Shown here: positions 26,963 through 37,003 of the stretch, one piece after another
Layout of the letters: each line of letters begins with the position of its first letter
Position numbering within the stretch: position 1 is the stretch's first letter
Assembly (NCBI RefSeq): GCF_002699985.1
Contig: NZ_LKBT01000008.1
Location: 79,714-143,713 of the forward strand
Length of the DNA stretch: 64,000 nt
Direction: 5' to 3'
From: Pseudomonas sp. ICMP 561
GTDB lineage: Bacteria > Pseudomonadota > Gammaproteobacteria > Pseudomonadales > Pseudomonadaceae
The notes under the pieces: generated by a model
What the model was told of the DNA's origin: nothing
Seen by the model: only the letters and a program-made list of their open reading frames with translations
Databases searched by the model: none
Program-made: the position numbers and the translations under genes

Positions 26963-26987
26963 TGTAGGAGCGCACTCGCACCGCGAG
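26963..26987. repeat. Solitary REP-like element
   Basis: GTAGGAGCGCACTCGCACCG and following bases resemble one arm of the Pseudomonas REP families, without a matching inverted partner. The surrounding gap 26886-27178 holds no gene that I can support. Confidence 0.5.
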
Positions 26988-27178
26988 GCCGCGATAGCGG
27001 TGTATCAGAAATCCCCCGACACACTCAGAAACGATCAGCGGCCCTCAAGAACCCACCCCCCCAAGCCGATGCGCATACAAGCACGTTATGAGGCTCTCGC
27101 CCTTAACGTTTGTACAGGGAAGTCGACATTTTCCGGTCTGCGCGCTGCCGCAGATCCTCCCCCCGAGGTGTTCGTTCA

Positions 27179-28798
27179 ATGGCTAAATCCCTCCGACTCC
27201 AGATACTGGGCATGCTGGGCGGCAGTCTTGTGCTTGTGCTGCTTATCGCTCTGGCCTGTTTCCAGTTTCTTTCCAGCAACGTGCAGTCCTATCGCGGCTT
27301 GCTCGAAGGTCCGGTGCATGCGTCGCAACTGGTCGACGAGGCCAACCTTGAGTTCAAGATCCAGGTGCAGGAGTGGAAGAACGTGCTGCTGCGCGGCAAG
27401 TTGCCGGCGGATCGTGACAGGTTCTGGGCGCAGTTCGAGGCGCAAGAACGTCAGGTTCAGGAATCCCTTGGCAAGCTGGAGCAGGTGCAGGGTGTGCCTT
27501 CTGCGACGCTGGCCGAGGTGCAAAAGCTGATGGAAGAACACAAGACTTTGGGGGCGGCTTATCGCAAGGGACGCGATGCGTTCATTGCAGCGGGCGGTGA
27601 TCCGGTGGCGGGTGATATCGCGGTGAAGGGCGTCGACCGTGCGGCCAGCGAGCAGATGAGTCAATTGGTGGACTCCTTGCGCAAGAACAGCGGCGAGCAG
27701 TCGGTGTTGATCAGCGATGCGGCCGACCGGACGATTCTGTTTGGAGCATTGATCATGCTGGCTTCTGCAGTGTTGGTCGGTCTGCTGACATGGTGGGTGG
27801 TTAACCGCAACCTGATCGTGCCGATTCGCATGTTGATCGACTACGTTTCGCAGCTCAGCCATGGCAAATTTGGTGAGCGAGTCAATATCACCCGTCAGGA
27901 TGAGCTCGGTCATCTGGCGGTGGCGGCCAATATCCTGCGCGATTTTCTGGCGGATACGTTCAACTGGCTCAAGCGCAGCACGTCGGAGCTGGACACTGCT
28001 GGCAACGAGTTGAAGTCCATCGCTACGCTGATGGCTCAGGGCACTCACGAGCAATTCGAGCGCACCGACCAGGTCGCCACCGCTATGACTGAAATGTCGG
28101 CGACTGCACAGGAGGTCGCCAGACATGCGGCTCAGGCAGCCAAGGCCGCGGATGATGCTGATCATCATGCCCGGGAAGGTGACAAGGTCATGCAGTCGAC
28201 CATGAGCACCATCAATCTGATGCGCAGTGAAATCGGCAATACCGCCAATGTCATTCAGCTTCTGGAAACTGACAGCGTGCGCATCGGCAAAGTCCTCGAA
28301 GTGATTCGTGGTATCGCTGATCAGACCAATCTGCTGGCGCTCAATGCGGCCATCGAGGCTGCGCGAGCCGGTGAAGCCGGACGCGGTTTTGCCGTGGTGG
28401 CTGACGAAGTGCGGACGTTGGCGCAACGTACGGCGGTGTCCACTGCCGAGATCAACCAGATCATTAACTCAGTGCAGACCGGTGCCAGCGATGCGGTCAT
28501 TGCGATTCAGGGCGGTCAGACCCGCAGTGAGGAGAGTGTCGAGCAGGTCAGTAATGCCAGCGCCACGCTAAACCGGATCACCAGTGCCGTGGAGGCCATC
28601 CGCGACATGAACCGGCAAATCGCGACAGCAGCTGAGGAGCAGACGTCGGTGGCCGAGGATATTTCCCGCAATCTCACGGAAATTACTGCGATTGCCAGTA
28701 CCAATCAGGACAACGTCAAACGCACCCAGGCGGCGAGCCACGATTTGCACGGGCTGTCTGTGGGGTTGAATGATGTTATTTCACGCTTGAGCGCCTGA
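27179..28798 (+). CDS. Methyl-accepting chemotaxis protein
   Basis: 539 residues from ATG 27179. Membrane segment at residues about 10-32, a helical periplasmic sensor domain (about 35-185, four-helix-bundle type, '[17 protein letters not shown]'-like pattern), a second membrane segment '[19 protein letters not shown]' near 190-210, HAMP (about 212-265), and a long cytoplasmic coiled coil. The signalling tip is '[20 protein letters not shown]' followed by '[17 protein letters not shown]', binding CheA and CheW. The ligand is unknown. No C-terminal CheR-tethering pentapeptide seen. Confidence 0.95.
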   Translation: MAKSLRLQILGMLGGSLVLVLLIALACFQFLSSNVQSYRGLLEGPVHASQLVDEANLEFKIQVQEWKNVLLRGKLPADRDRFWAQFEAQERQVQESLGKLEQVQGVPSATLAEVQKLMEEHKTLGAAYRKGRDAFIAAGGDPVAGDIAVKGVDRAASEQMSQLVDSLRKNSGEQSVLISDAADRTILFGALIMLASAVLVGLLTWWVVNRNLIVPIRMLIDYVSQLSHGKFGERVNITRQDELGHLAVAANILRDFLADTFNWLKRSTSELDTAGNELKSIATLMAQGTHEQFERTDQVATAMTEMSATAQEVARHAAQAAKAADDADHHAREGDKVMQSTMSTINLMRSEIGNTANVIQLLETDSVRIGKVLEVIRGIADQTNLLALNAAIEAARAGEAGRGFAVVADEVRTLAQRTAVSTAEINQIINSVQTGASDAVIAIQGGQTRSEESVEQVSNASATLNRITSAVEAIRDMNRQIATAAEEQTSVAEDISRNLTEITAIASTNQDNVKRTQAASHDLHGLSVGLNDVISRLSA

Positions 28799-28891
28799 TC
28801 AACGCAGCGGCTTGTAATACCTCGCCCGCACCGGCACCATTCACCGCAATCGGCCGCCAGGCTTTGGCATCACGATAAACAATGGTAGGGC

Positions 28892-30946
28892 ATGAGCAGC
28901 GATTTTAAGGATGAATGGCCAGATAACAGCGAACCGCTTGAGTTTCCGGCAAGAGATGCGGCTGAGCGGCTGCAGCTTGCCCTGGATGCCGATGCGATCA
29001 TCGGCACCTGGGTCTGGCATGTGCAGGATAACCACGTCATCGGTGACGAACGTTATGCCGCAACGTTTGGCCTGACTGCGCAGGAGGCCGTGGAAGGCCT
29101 GCCTCTGGAGAGGGTGACGGCCTCAATCCACCCGGATGACAGGGCGCGCGTCGAAAGCGAAATCGGTCAGACCTTGCTGCGCGGCGGTGTCTTCAGATCT
29201 GAGTACCGTGTATTGCACCGCGATGGTACTTATCGCTGGCTTGAGGCTAAAGGCCGCGTCGAGTTCGACGAGGAACGCCAGCCGACCCGTTTTCTGGGTG
29301 TGCTCATGGACATTGAGCTGCGCCGCGAGGCTGAAGTCGAGCGCGACCGGATCACGACGCTGTTACGCACCTTCACAGCAGCAGTTCCAGGCGTGGTCTA
29401 CGCCAAGGACCGCCAGGGGCGCATGCTGGTTGCCAACCGTGGCACCACCGAGCTGATCGGCAAACCTCCCGAGTTTTATATCGGCAAGACCGACTTTGAA
29501 TACCTTGAGGACAAGGATCAGGCACGCGTGATCATGGCCACTGATGAGCGGATCATGAGCGCTGGGGTGTCTGAACAGGTGGAGGAACAGGTCAGCCTGG
29601 CTGACGGCTCCGCAGCGACCTGGCTGTCGATCAAGTCACCGTTGTTCAGCGAAACGGGTGAAGTCATCGGTCTGATTGGCTCGTCCATTGATGTGACGGC
29701 CAGGAAACGGGCCGAAGCGGCGGTGCAGGAGCTCAACCAGACGCTGGAACAGCGCATTCGTGAAGCCATCAGCGAGCGTGAAGTGGTTGAGGAAGCGCTG
29801 CGTCAGTCGCAGAAGATGGAAGCGGTCGGGCAGCTTACCGGCGGTATTGCCCACGACTTCAATAATTTGCTGGCGGGTATTTCCGGAAGTCTGGAATTGA
29901 TGCAGATGCGTTTGGGTCAGGGCCGGGTGGCGGATGTTGATCGTTATCTGGTGGTCGCTCAAGGCGCGGTGCAACGAGCGGCAGCGCTGACTCACCGGCT
30001 GCTGGCGTTCTCGCGCCGCCAGACACTCGCGCCTATTCCCACCAACGTCAATGCCTTGATCATGGACATGGAGGAGCTGATCCGGCGTACTGTCGGGCCT
30101 TCGGTTGATATTCAGGTTCGGGCCGACGCAGATTTGTGGGCTGCATTGATCGATCCGGCGCAGCTGGAAAACTCGCTGCTCAACCTGTGTATCAATGCGC
30201 GTGACGCCATGCCCCACGGCGGCAGCATTCTGATCGAGACACGCAATGAGTGTCTGGACGACAGTCACGATCTCGACCCTGAGGTGCTGCCGGGGGATTA
30301 CCTGAGTATCCGCGTCACTGACAGCGGCTGTGGCATGAGTGCCGAAGTCGCGGCCAAAGCCTTCGAGCCATTCTTCACCACCAAACCGGTCGGCGAGGGC
30401 ACAGGCCTTGGACTGTCGATGATCTATGGCTTTGCCCGCCAGTCAGGCGGCCAGATCAGGATTCGTTCGGAGGTTGATCTGGGCACGACGGTTTGCCTGC
30501 AGTTGCCACGTCACGAGCGTGGGCTGGAGCTTCCGGAACTTGCGTCGCCGGTCAGTCGTGCAGCTTTGACGGGGCAGGGTGAGGCGGTTCTGGTTGTGGA
30601 TGACGAGTCATCGGTGCGGATGTTAGTCACCGAGGTACTGAGCAGTCTCGGCTACGTGGCCATTGAGGCCGCCGACAGCCAGGCGGGTTTGCGTATTCTG
30701 CAATCGGACGTGCGAATCGACTTGCTGGTAACGGATGTCGGTTTGCCCGGTGGAATCAACGGGCGGCAGATGGCCGATGCGGGTCGGCAATGTCGACCGG
30801 GCCTGCCGGTCTTGTTCATCACCGGTTATGCAGAAACCGCTGTGCTCGATAAATGCCACCTTGAGCCACTGACCGAAGTGCTGACCAAACCCTTCGCGCT
30901 GGAAGCGCTGGCTTCCCGGATCAAGGACTTGATCAAGGCCGTTTGA
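28892..30946 (+). CDS. Soluble hybrid histidine kinase (PAS-PAS-HisKA-HATPase-REC)
   Basis: 684 residues, no membrane segment. PAS-like domain 1 (about 25-150, '[20 protein letters not shown]' with PAC '[16 protein letters not shown]'), PAS domain 2 (about 165-280, '[17 protein letters not shown]'), a short coiled coil, HisKA with '[20 protein letters not shown]' (phosphoacceptor His near 325), HATPase_c with '[13 protein letters not shown]' and '[18 protein letters not shown]', and a C-terminal receiver (about 565-684) with Asp in '[11 protein letters not shown]'. Typical of Pseudomonas hybrid kinases that signal through a separate phosphotransfer protein; no partner is adjacent. Confidence 0.94.
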   Translation: MSSDFKDEWPDNSEPLEFPARDAAERLQLALDADAIIGTWVWHVQDNHVIGDERYAATFGLTAQEAVEGLPLERVTASIHPDDRARVESEIGQTLLRGGVFRSEYRVLHRDGTYRWLEAKGRVEFDEERQPTRFLGVLMDIELRREAEVERDRITTLLRTFTAAVPGVVYAKDRQGRMLVANRGTTELIGKPPEFYIGKTDFEYLEDKDQARVIMATDERIMSAGVSEQVEEQVSLADGSAATWLSIKSPLFSETGEVIGLIGSSIDVTARKRAEAAVQELNQTLEQRIREAISEREVVEEALRQSQKMEAVGQLTGGIAHDFNNLLAGISGSLELMQMRLGQGRVADVDRYLVVAQGAVQRAAALTHRLLAFSRRQTLAPIPTNVNALIMDMEELIRRTVGPSVDIQVRADADLWAALIDPAQLENSLLNLCINARDAMPHGGSILIETRNECLDDSHDLDPEVLPGDYLSIRVTDSGCGMSAEVAAKAFEPFFTTKPVGEGTGLGLSMIYGFARQSGGQIRIRSEVDLGTTVCLQLPRHERGLELPELASPVSRAALTGQGEAVLVVDDESSVRMLVTEVLSSLGYVAIEAADSQAGLRILQSDVRIDLLVTDVGLPGGINGRQMADAGRQCRPGLPVLFITGYAETAVLDKCHLEPLTEVLTKPFALEALASRIKDLIKAV

Positions 30947-30971
30947 CGATCCGTTGATGGGGTAGGGTTGA

Positions 30972-31409
30972 GTGTTCGAGATTTCCAGCTATGCCGGGTT
31001 GTTCCTCGCTGCCTTCGGTGCGGCGACACTATTGCCGATGCAATCCGAAGCGGTGCTGGTGGGCATGCTGCTGTCCGGGCATTGCACCGTCGCAACATTG
31101 CTGCTGGTTGCGACGCTGGGCAACGTGCTCGGCTCATTGCTGAACTGGATACTGGGTCGTTCGGTGGAGCGTTTTCGCCATAAACGCTGGTTCCCTGTCA
31201 GCGAAGCCAAACTGGAGAAAGCCCAGCGGTTCTATCTGCGTTACGGACGTTGGTCGTTGCTATTGAGCTGGGTACCCATCATTGGCGATCCGCTGACGAT
31301 GGTGGCTGGCGTAATGCGCGAACCGCTGTGGAGTTTTCTGCTGATCGTCACGTTTGCCAAAGGCATGCGGTATTTGCTGCTGACGGCCGCGACCCCGGGC
31401 TGGACGTGA
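30972..31409 (+). CDS. YqaA-family small membrane protein
   Basis: 145 residues with a GTG start at 30972, 25 bp after the sensor kinase. SNARE-associated/DedA-like fold: re-entrant 'FGAATLLPMQSEAVLVGMLL', membrane segments, 'LGNVLGSLLNWILGRSVERF' and the 'RYGRWSLLLSWVPIIGDPLT' segment where DedA proteins keep conserved Arg/Gly/Pro residues. YqaA relatives are thought to act in membrane lipid handling. Function inferred only by family. Confidence 0.88.
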   Translation: MFEISSYAGLFLAAFGAATLLPMQSEAVLVGMLLSGHCTVATLLLVATLGNVLGSLLNWILGRSVERFRHKRWFPVSEAKLEKAQRFYLRYGRWSLLLSWVPIIGDPLTMVAGVMREPLWSFLLIVTFAKGMRYLLLTAATPGWT

Positions 31410-31498
31410 ATTAACGACGCGCTATCCTGAGTGATATCAATGAGCCATACTATGCGCCTGATCATTCCATTCGCGCTGACCAGCGCAGAGAGCCGTCT

Positions 31499-31630
31499 AT
31501 GAAGTTGCTTGCCATCGTAATCGTCGCATTCCTGTCCATGGCTTCAGTCACCGCCCTGGCCCATAGCGGTGGCACCGACTCCAAGGGTTGCCATCGCAAC
31601 CACAAGACTGGCGATTATCACTGTCACTGA
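31499..31630 (+). CDS. 43-residue exported YHYH-type mini-protein
   Basis: ATG 31499 to TGA 31628-31630. Signal peptide MKLLAIVIVAFLSMASVTALA, then a 22-residue mature part 'HSGGTDSKGCHRNHKTGDYHCH' (given in two pieces: HSGGTDSKGCH and RNHKTGDYHCH). The His/Cys-rich end matches the YHYH-domain pattern, with two cysteines that could bridge and several His able to bind metal. Such tiny proteins are widespread and rarely characterised. Too short for most ORF finders. Confidence 0.75.
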   Translation: MKLLAIVIVAFLSMASVTALAHSGGTDSKGCHRNHKTGDYHCH

Positions 31631-31700
31631 GTCAACTAATGGTCCAGGCAGCATCAGTTACATAAGCATTATTCTGATCGTACATGGTGACTCGGTTGAC

Positions 31701-31768
31701 GCCCTCCCGGCTAAAGCCAGTCCTACGTGAGTGAGAGGTCCGTAGGAGCGGCTTTAGCCGCGAGGGCT
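31701..31768. repeat. REP pair between convergent genes
   Basis: CCTCCCGGCTAAAGCCAGTC (about 31703) and GTAGGAGCGGCTTTAGCCGC (31742) in inverted orientation, of the GGCTTTAGCC family. Fills most of the gap between the YHYH mini-protein and the convergent CAP-domain gene. Confidence 0.88.
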
Positions 31769-31783
31769 TCACCTCCAAACCCA

Positions 31784-32635
31784 TCACTGGGCACCAAACA
31801 CGCCCGTCCAGTAAATCCCCGCATCGCTCTTGGGATCCACCGCGTAGGCCGCGCCCAGTTCGCTGAACGCCGGATTCATCAGGTTGGCGCAGTGACCGGG
31901 GCTCGCCAGCCAGCCCTCGACGACCTTGGCGACACTGCCTTGTCCGGCGGCGATGTTCTCACCAATCTGCCGACCTGAATAACCCGCCAGTTCTGCCCGA
32001 TCACCTGGCATGCGACCGTCGCGGTCCATGTGGTCGAAGAAATTGTTGTTGGCCATGCCCCGGCTATGATTTTCAGCCGCCGAGGCCAGTGCCGGGTTCC
32101 AGGTCAGCGGCTTGGCAGCAGCCACGGCCTGAGCGCCGCATTGGCGAGATTGTGCTCGCGCAGTGTTGATCAGCGCCAACAGCTTTTGACCTTCAGCCTG
32201 CCAGTCTCCGAGACGCGCGGTCAGTAAGGGCCGGGCCAGCACGATACGCCAGTCGCGTCCTTCGCGGCTCACACCGATATCGACAAACTGTGGGTCGAGC
32301 ACGACGCGGCAGAAGCTTTCCTGGATGGTGTTCATGGCCGACTGTGCATCCCGAGGGCCAGACAGGCTGATGGCCTGCACATTGACCATCGGATAAGTGG
32401 CGCGGGCCATGGCTTCCTGTAAATCTACCGGGCTGGTAGCTGAAAGTACCAGCCGGGTGTCTACGTTGAGTGGAGGCAACTCTTGTGAAACCTGATCGCC
32501 GCAACGCTGTGACTGGTTGCGGAAATTGTTGATGGAATCGACCAGTTGAGACTCTTCCGATGCCACCGCGGTGGCGGTAAATACCAATCCCAGTGACAAG
32601 GTGGCAAAACGCAAAAAAGATAAAGTAACGCGCAT
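31784..32635 (-). CDS. Secreted CAP-domain (SCP/PR-1) protein
   Basis: 283 residues, AAGGAG before ATG 32635, signal peptide ending ...ATAVASE (about residue 25). The first half is an unassigned N-terminal domain. The second half (about 150-283) is a bacterial CAP domain with 'WNPALASAAENHSRGMANNN', 'GENIAAGQGSVAKVVEGWLA' and 'SPGHCANLMNPAF', preserving the His/Glu cleft residues. CAP proteins of bacteria are exported and mostly of unknown role. Confidence 0.9.
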   Translation of the reverse strand: MRVTLSFLRFATLSLGLVFTATAVASEESQLVDSINNFRNQSQRCGDQVSQELPPLNVDTRLVLSATSPVDLQEAMARATYPMVNVQAISLSGPRDAQSAMNTIQESFCRVVLDPQFVDIGVSREGRDWRIVLARPLLTARLGDWQAEGQKLLALINTARAQSRQCGAQAVAAAKPLTWNPALASAAENHSRGMANNNFFDHMDRDGRMPGDRAELAGYSGRQIGENIAAGQGSVAKVVEGWLASPGHCANLMNPAFSELGAAYAVDPKSDAGIYWTGVFGAQ

Positions 32636-32760
32636 TAATGTCTCCTTGAACTGACCGCGCCCATGATGCGCGATTTTGCGCTGTGCTGCGAAATGCCATT
32701 TATCGAAGCAATATTGAGGCTCAAGAGCGCTGTCAGTTCAGTACCGCAGGTCTTCGAGGG

Positions 32761-33168
32761 TCAGAAATTGGCTTTAAGAGCGTCCAGCCCGCCTTGATAG
32801 ACCTCAAGAAACAGTGCTTCAGCCTCTGCGTCGGAGATACCGTCAGGGGTGAAGCTGCCTGACCAGGTAATCAATGCCTCGTGATCGCCTGCTGCTGCGA
32901 CCACGACGGTGGCGAGATAGTTGGTCACCGGGAACGGGCCTTTCACGATCGAATAGCTGTAGGTACGGTTGGCTTCGTCGAAAGTCTGCAGCTTCTCGAC
33001 AATGACTGCGCCGTCGGCTGTGGTCAGCGTCCGGACACGTCCGCCTTCAGAGGCTTCGCTGCTGGCAATGAACGGCAGCCAGTCCGGCAGGGACAGGAAA
33101 CCACCCACCAATTGCCATACTTTATCGGCTGATACGGGTACACGAATATTTGCAGAGGCCGTTGCCAT
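32761..33168 (-). CDS. SRPBCC (START-like) protein
   Basis: 135 residues, GGAG ahead of ATG 33168. Polyketide-cyclase/START fold: N-terminal 'IRVPVSADKVWQLVGGFLSL' and 'NRTYSYSIVKGPFPVTNYL', ending 'YQGGLDALKANF'. Such proteins bind a hydrophobic ligand in a deep cavity. No catalytic residues can be assigned. Own transcript by spacing. Confidence 0.88.
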   Translation of the reverse strand: MATASANIRVPVSADKVWQLVGGFLSLPDWLPFIASSEASEGGRVRTLTTADGAVIVEKLQTFDEANRTYSYSIVKGPFPVTNYLATVVVAAAGDHEALITWSGSFTPDGISDAEAEALFLEVYQGGLDALKANF

Positions 33169-33344
33169 GGGATTTGCTCCTGAGGGAATGAGGGGATAGT
33201 AAACGCAATTGCGTTGCGACTGACACCGTGGCGGCTATCTCGCTGTGGATCTTCATGTAAGCCATCCGGTTCCATGTCCCTGACCGTCTAGCGTGCATTG
33301 GAGCTGCAGCTTATCCTTGCGCAAAAGTCCCAGAGCTATTGCCC

Positions 33345-34229
33345 ATGTCGTTCTCGCTCATAACCAACGGTTCCCCGGCCGTGACCGAACCGCCCGAAGC
33401 GCTTGAGACAGTCATCCCGTGGTGGAGCTTCACCAAGACCGTCCTGGCCGCAACAGCGCTGACGCTGGTTCGTGATGGTCTTGTGGGGCTTGACGATCAG
33501 GTTGCTGAGGGCCCTTTTACCCTGCGGCAATTATTGCGTCATCAAGCGGGTCTCGCAGACTACAGCGAATTGCCGGAATACCATACTGCGGTGGCCAGCG
33601 GTTCGCTTCCCTGGCCACCGGATGAAATGCTGCTGCGCCTGGACGCCACCCGATTGCGCTACACGCCCGGCGAAGGCTGGCGCTATTCGAATGTTGGCTA
33701 TCTGTTTGTAACCCGTTTGATCGAGCGATTGACGGGGCTTTCACTTGAAGAGGCACTCGTTCAGCGTGTGCTGTCTCCGTTGGGAATCACGCGGGCGCGT
33801 TTGGCAAACGCGGGGGAAGACATGCAGGTTGCGTGTCAGGGCATCGCCCCTGGCTACGACCCCGGCTGGGTTTATCACCGTTTATTGATCGGGCCATTGG
33901 CAGAAGCGGCGCTGCTTCTGGATCGCTTGCTGTCGGGCAACCTGCTGCCGCACGGATTATTGGAAGACATGCAGACAGCGCTTGTTCTGGGTGGTCCGTT
34001 GCCAGGCCGCCCGTGGCTGACTCCGGGTTACGGCCTGGGCTTGATGCGTGGCGGCGTAGCGGGAGGCCTGACATTGAGCGGCCACAACGGCGTAGGGCCG
34101 GGTAGCGTTGTGGCGGTGTATCGCTGCACTCAGGGTCGGACCACTGTGGCATGCGCTGTTTTTCGCGAAGGCCCGGGTGAAGCCTTGGTCGAAGCCGAGC
34201 TAGTTCAGCGCATCACGTCAGCACTTTGA
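33345..34229 (+). CDS. Serine hydrolase, class C beta-lactamase fold
   Basis: 294 residues from ATG 33345 (in-frame TTG at 33339 is less likely). Penicillin-binding-like fold with SFTK (S-x-x-K nucleophile, about residues 27-30), YSN (about 111-113) and HNG (near 250) in the usual order. No signal peptide was seen, unlike secreted beta-lactamases, so it is probably a cytoplasmic esterase or peptidase of the EstB/D-aminopeptidase type. The N-terminus is about 30 residues shorter than average. Substrate not predictable. Confidence 0.85.
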   Translation: MSFSLITNGSPAVTEPPEALETVIPWWSFTKTVLAATALTLVRDGLVGLDDQVAEGPFTLRQLLRHQAGLADYSELPEYHTAVASGSLPWPPDEMLLRLDATRLRYTPGEGWRYSNVGYLFVTRLIERLTGLSLEEALVQRVLSPLGITRARLANAGEDMQVACQGIAPGYDPGWVYHRLLIGPLAEAALLLDRLLSGNLLPHGLLEDMQTALVLGGPLPGRPWLTPGYGLGLMRGGVAGGLTLSGHNGVGPGSVVAVYRCTQGRTTVACAVFREGPGEALVEAELVQRITSAL

Positions 34230-34238
34230 TCCTGCTCC

Positions 34239-34328
34239 GTAGGAGCGGCTTCAGCCGCGAGGGCGTCGGGACATTCGCTAAATCTGTCTGGTCAGAAATA
34301 CCGCCCTCCCGGCTAAAGCCGGTCCCAC
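34239..34328. repeat. REP pair between convergent genes
   Basis: GTAGGAGCGGCTTCAGCCGC (34239) faces CTCCCGGCTAAAGCCGGTCC (ending near 34325), of the GGCTTTAGCC family, between the serine hydrolase and the convergent Nudix gene. Confidence 0.88.
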
Positions 34329-34334
34329 AAGTTC

Positions 34335-35132
34335 TTAAAGCTTCGCCTCTACCGCCATGAAGATTTCCTGCTTTTTGAATCGACCGCTGTTGCTCTGAAA
34401 GTCAGCGATTGTCAGCCCTTTGCTGTCAGCGATCTGGCTGACGATCTCGCGATTGGTCAGGCCGTTCTTTTCGTCTGCCAGATAGCTTTCAACCGAGACC
34501 CATTTGGCTTCGGCAATTTCATCGGTGTCGATGACGTTGATGTTTTCAGTCAACGGTTTGAGGCGGCAGATGAAGTGAATATTGGACTTGCCGAACTCAT
34601 AGGGATGCCGGGTCGTGAAGCCGAGGATCGCATCAAAGCTGACCTCGACGCCGGTCTCTTCCAGCACCTCGCGGACGATAGAGTCCTGAATGCGCTCACC
34701 AGGGTCCACGTGCCCGCCGGGCAAATTGAAGCTGGTAGCGCCTTGATCCCTGACCACCAGAATCTCGTTGTGCTGATTGATTACGATGGCCCCGGCACCC
34801 ACGATGTGCGTCGGCATGAACGGCACGTAAGTCGATTCCTGTGGCTTGCGAACCAGCGTGAGGCTTTCGGGCAGGCAACTGTGAAAGATAAAACCGTGCG
34901 CCACGAACTGCTCGACACTCGCGCATCGGGCGATGGGCAAAGTGATCCACGCAAGGCCCTTCTTTTCGGTTTCCATGTACAGCAGAAAGCCTTTGATGGC
35001 GATTTCAAGATCGGCTTTTTCAAAAGAGAAAGACGTCGGATCGATGATCACGCCGTTGTAATCGTTCAGCTTGTACTTCATTGAAAAATCCTGGATGACG
35101 TAGGTCAGTGCGGTGAGTTTAATCCTGTCCAT
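34335..35132 (-). CDS. Nudix hydrolase with N-terminal pre-Nudix domain
   Basis: 265 residues from ATG 35132 (GGAAG 8 bases upstream); ATG 35081 with AGGA is an alternative (248 residues). N-terminal part (about 18-110) looks like the pre-Nudix domain of the NUDT6/plant NUDT2-7 group: 'GVIIDPTSFSFEKADLEIAI', 'GLAWITLPIARCASVEQFVA', 'HGFIFHSCLPESLTL'. The Nudix fold follows, with box 'GGHVDPGERIQDSIVREVLE' plus 'ETGVEV', all catalytic Glu and Arg residues intact. It overlaps the end of rtcR by 14 bp, tying it to the RNA-repair locus. The substrate is unknown; candidates are nucleotide diphosphates or capped RNA ends. Confidence 0.9.
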   Translation of the reverse strand: MDRIKLTALTYVIQDFSMKYKLNDYNGVIIDPTSFSFEKADLEIAIKGFLLYMETEKKGLAWITLPIARCASVEQFVAHGFIFHSCLPESLTLVRKPQESTYVPFMPTHIVGAGAIVINQHNEILVVRDQGATSFNLPGGHVDPGERIQDSIVREVLEETGVEVSFDAILGFTTRHPYEFGKSNIHFICRLKPLTENINVIDTDEIAEAKWVSVESYLADEKNGLTNREIVSQIADSKGLTIADFQSNSGRFKKQEIFMAVEAKL

Positions 35133-36735
35133 TGATTTGCTTCCACTCAATGCCAAAACGCGCCAGATACTTGCGCAGACGATCTGCGTCATTGGGGTTC
35201 GCCTTATTCAGGCGGGATACATCAAACAGTTTGCGTCCGGCATCCGACAGGCTTCGAGCATTGCGGCACACCTTGAGCACCGCCTCCAGTTGCAAACGGT
35301 CAAACAGATCCAGTTCGATACCTTCGTCCAGTATCGGCGATGGCTCATCCTGTCCGTCGTTCCGATCGTCGTTCAGCGCCCATGCGTAGCGCAAGCGCTG
35401 CAGCTCCTCTTCGACCTGGGTTTCATCGATGCGTCCGCTGTCAGCCAGCGTTGCCATGCGCGTGATCGAGGCTGACAGCTCGCGAAAGTTGCCAGACCAG
35501 ATCGAGTCCTCATGATTGGCGAACGCCATATAGCGCTGCCGGGCCTCGCGATTGAAACGTATCAAGCGCCCGTGTTCGCGCGCGTGACGTTCCAGCTCGA
35601 AGTCGATGTTCGGCTCAATATCTTCGCGTCGCCTGGCCAGGCCTGGCAGGTTGAACGTCCAGAGGTTGATCCGCGCGTACAGGTCTTCGCGGAATAAACC
35701 CTGCGCCACCAGGTCGCGCAGGTCGCGGTGAGTGCCGGCAATAATCATGAAGTCGCTGGCCACTTCCTTGTCCGAGCCCATGGGCAGAAAGCGTTTCTCC
35801 TCAATGGCCTTGAGCAGCATCGCTTGTTCATCTGCGCCCAGCTCGCCTATTTCGTCCAGAAACAACATGCCGCCTTCGGCTGCCCGCAACAGGCCTTCGC
35901 GAGCAGCCAGAGCGCCGGTAAACGCGCCTTTTATATGCCCGAACAAGGTCGACATGGCGCCATCACCACGCAGGGTGGCGCAGTTCACTTCGACAAAGCG
36001 TCCTTCGATCTGGTGTCGGCTGCGCTTGAGTTCGTAGATGCGTCTTGCCAGAAACGATTTGCCTGCGCCGGTCGGACCAATCAACAGCATCGGAGCCTTG
36101 GAGCGCACGGCGACCTGTTCGATCTGCTCAATGGAGCGGTTGAACGCAGCATTGCGCGTAGCAATGCCTGACTTGAGAAACGCGAGGCCCTCCAGTCTTT
36201 TATGGGTGAAGCGTGACGCGATGCGGTCGTAGCGCGAGAGGTCCAGATCGATCAGCGAATGGGTGCCGGTGGCTCGCGCTTCATCATTGTCTCGCCGAGA
36301 CGGGGAAGTCTGAATCAGTCGGGCGGGCAGGTAACGGGCTTCGGTGAGCAGGAACCAGCATATCTGTGCGACGTGAGTCCCGGTGGTGATGTGCACCAGG
36401 TATTGCTCATTGTCAGTGTCGAAATCGTAGGCGGTGGTGAAGTCATGCAGCGCGCCATATACCTCCTCGAAGTCCCAGGCGTTGCGAAGCGTCATGGGGT
36501 GAAGGCGAACTTCAGTCTGCGGGGATATTTGCCGGATATCCTCGGCCACTCGCTGCGCCAGACTGACGTCCCGGGCGGTCACGCCGTGAATCAGCTCCAG
36601 TCGGTGAATCTGCATATCCTCTTGCTGGCACAGACCAACGCTGGGACGCCAGTGATTCCAGCGGTTGGCACCCTTGCCGACGCGGTCGAGTTTTGAACCG
36701 ATGAAGCCGATGGCTACAGTGCGTATTACAGACAT
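35119..36735 (-). CDS. rtcR: Sigma-54-dependent activator RtcR
   Basis: 538 residues from ATG 36735. N-terminal CARF-like domain (about 1-180, '[14 protein letters not shown]...[21 protein letters not shown]') that senses a nucleotide or RNA-end signal. Central AAA+ domain with Walker A GPTGAGKS, the sigma-54 contact GAFTGA and Walker B '[12 protein letters not shown]', then '[10 protein letters not shown]'. The C-terminal helix-turn-helix region ends '[15 protein letters not shown]'. RtcR activates rtcBA when RNA damage is sensed. Divergent from rtcB across 268 bp holding a sigma-54 promoter. Shares a transcript with the Nudix gene. Confidence 0.95.
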   Translation of the reverse strand: MSVIRTVAIGFIGSKLDRVGKGANRWNHWRPSVGLCQQEDMQIHRLELIHGVTARDVSLAQRVAEDIRQISPQTEVRLHPMTLRNAWDFEEVYGALHDFTTAYDFDTDNEQYLVHITTGTHVAQICWFLLTEARYLPARLIQTSPSRRDNDEARATGTHSLIDLDLSRYDRIASRFTHKRLEGLAFLKSGIATRNAAFNRSIEQIEQVAVRSKAPMLLIGPTGAGKSFLARRIYELKRSRHQIEGRFVEVNCATLRGDGAMSTLFGHIKGAFTGALAAREGLLRAAEGGMLFLDEIGELGADEQAMLLKAIEEKRFLPMGSDKEVASDFMIIAGTHRDLRDLVAQGLFREDLYARINLWTFNLPGLARRREDIEPNIDFELERHAREHGRLIRFNREARQRYMAFANHEDSIWSGNFRELSASITRMATLADSGRIDETQVEEELQRLRYAWALNDDRNDGQDEPSPILDEGIELDLFDRLQLEAVLKVCRNARSLSDAGRKLFDVSRLNKANPNDADRLRKYLARFGIEWKQINGQD

Positions 36736-36839
36736 GGTTATCTCAAAAGATAAGACGCGATACAGCAGGATAGATAAATCGGGCCTGAACTGTCTTGTGT
36801 TTTTGCACATTTGCCCGTTTAAAAATATATTTCTATTAA

Positions 36840-36852
36840 AAACAATTAGTTA
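36840..36852 (+). promoter_or_regulatory. Candidate IHF site upstream of rtcB
   Basis: AAACAATTAGTTA differs at one position from the IHF core WATCAA-N4-TTR and lies in an A/T-rich stretch about 30 bases ahead of the -24 element. IHF bending is commonly needed for sigma-54 activators to touch the polymerase. Inferred by sequence only. Confidence 0.4.
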
Positions 36853-36881
36853 TAAAAGATTGCATGCCTTCTTCTAGATGT

Positions 36882-36898
36882 TGGCATGCCCGCTGCAA
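36882..36898 (+). promoter_or_regulatory. Sigma-54 (-24/-12) promoter of the rtcB operon
   Basis: TGGCATGCCCGCTGCAA has the invariant GG (36883-36884) and GC (36895-36896) separated by exactly ten bases, as in the consensus TGGCACG-N4-TTGCW. Placed about 110 bp before rtcB and divergent from rtcR, a sigma-54 activator, which makes the call strong. Start of transcription expected near 36908. Confidence 0.85.
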
Positions 36899-37003
36899 TT
36901 ACCTGTTCATAGCAAGGGGCAGTTGTAGCGCTGAACGCCAACCGCCGGAATGCAATCCAGGCCCATCTTTATGAATAGCGGCCATTGAATAGAAGTAGAG
37001 ATC

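Noticed and set aside
27176..28426. 416-codon reverse frame
   Set aside because: Antisense shadow of the chemoreceptor gene.
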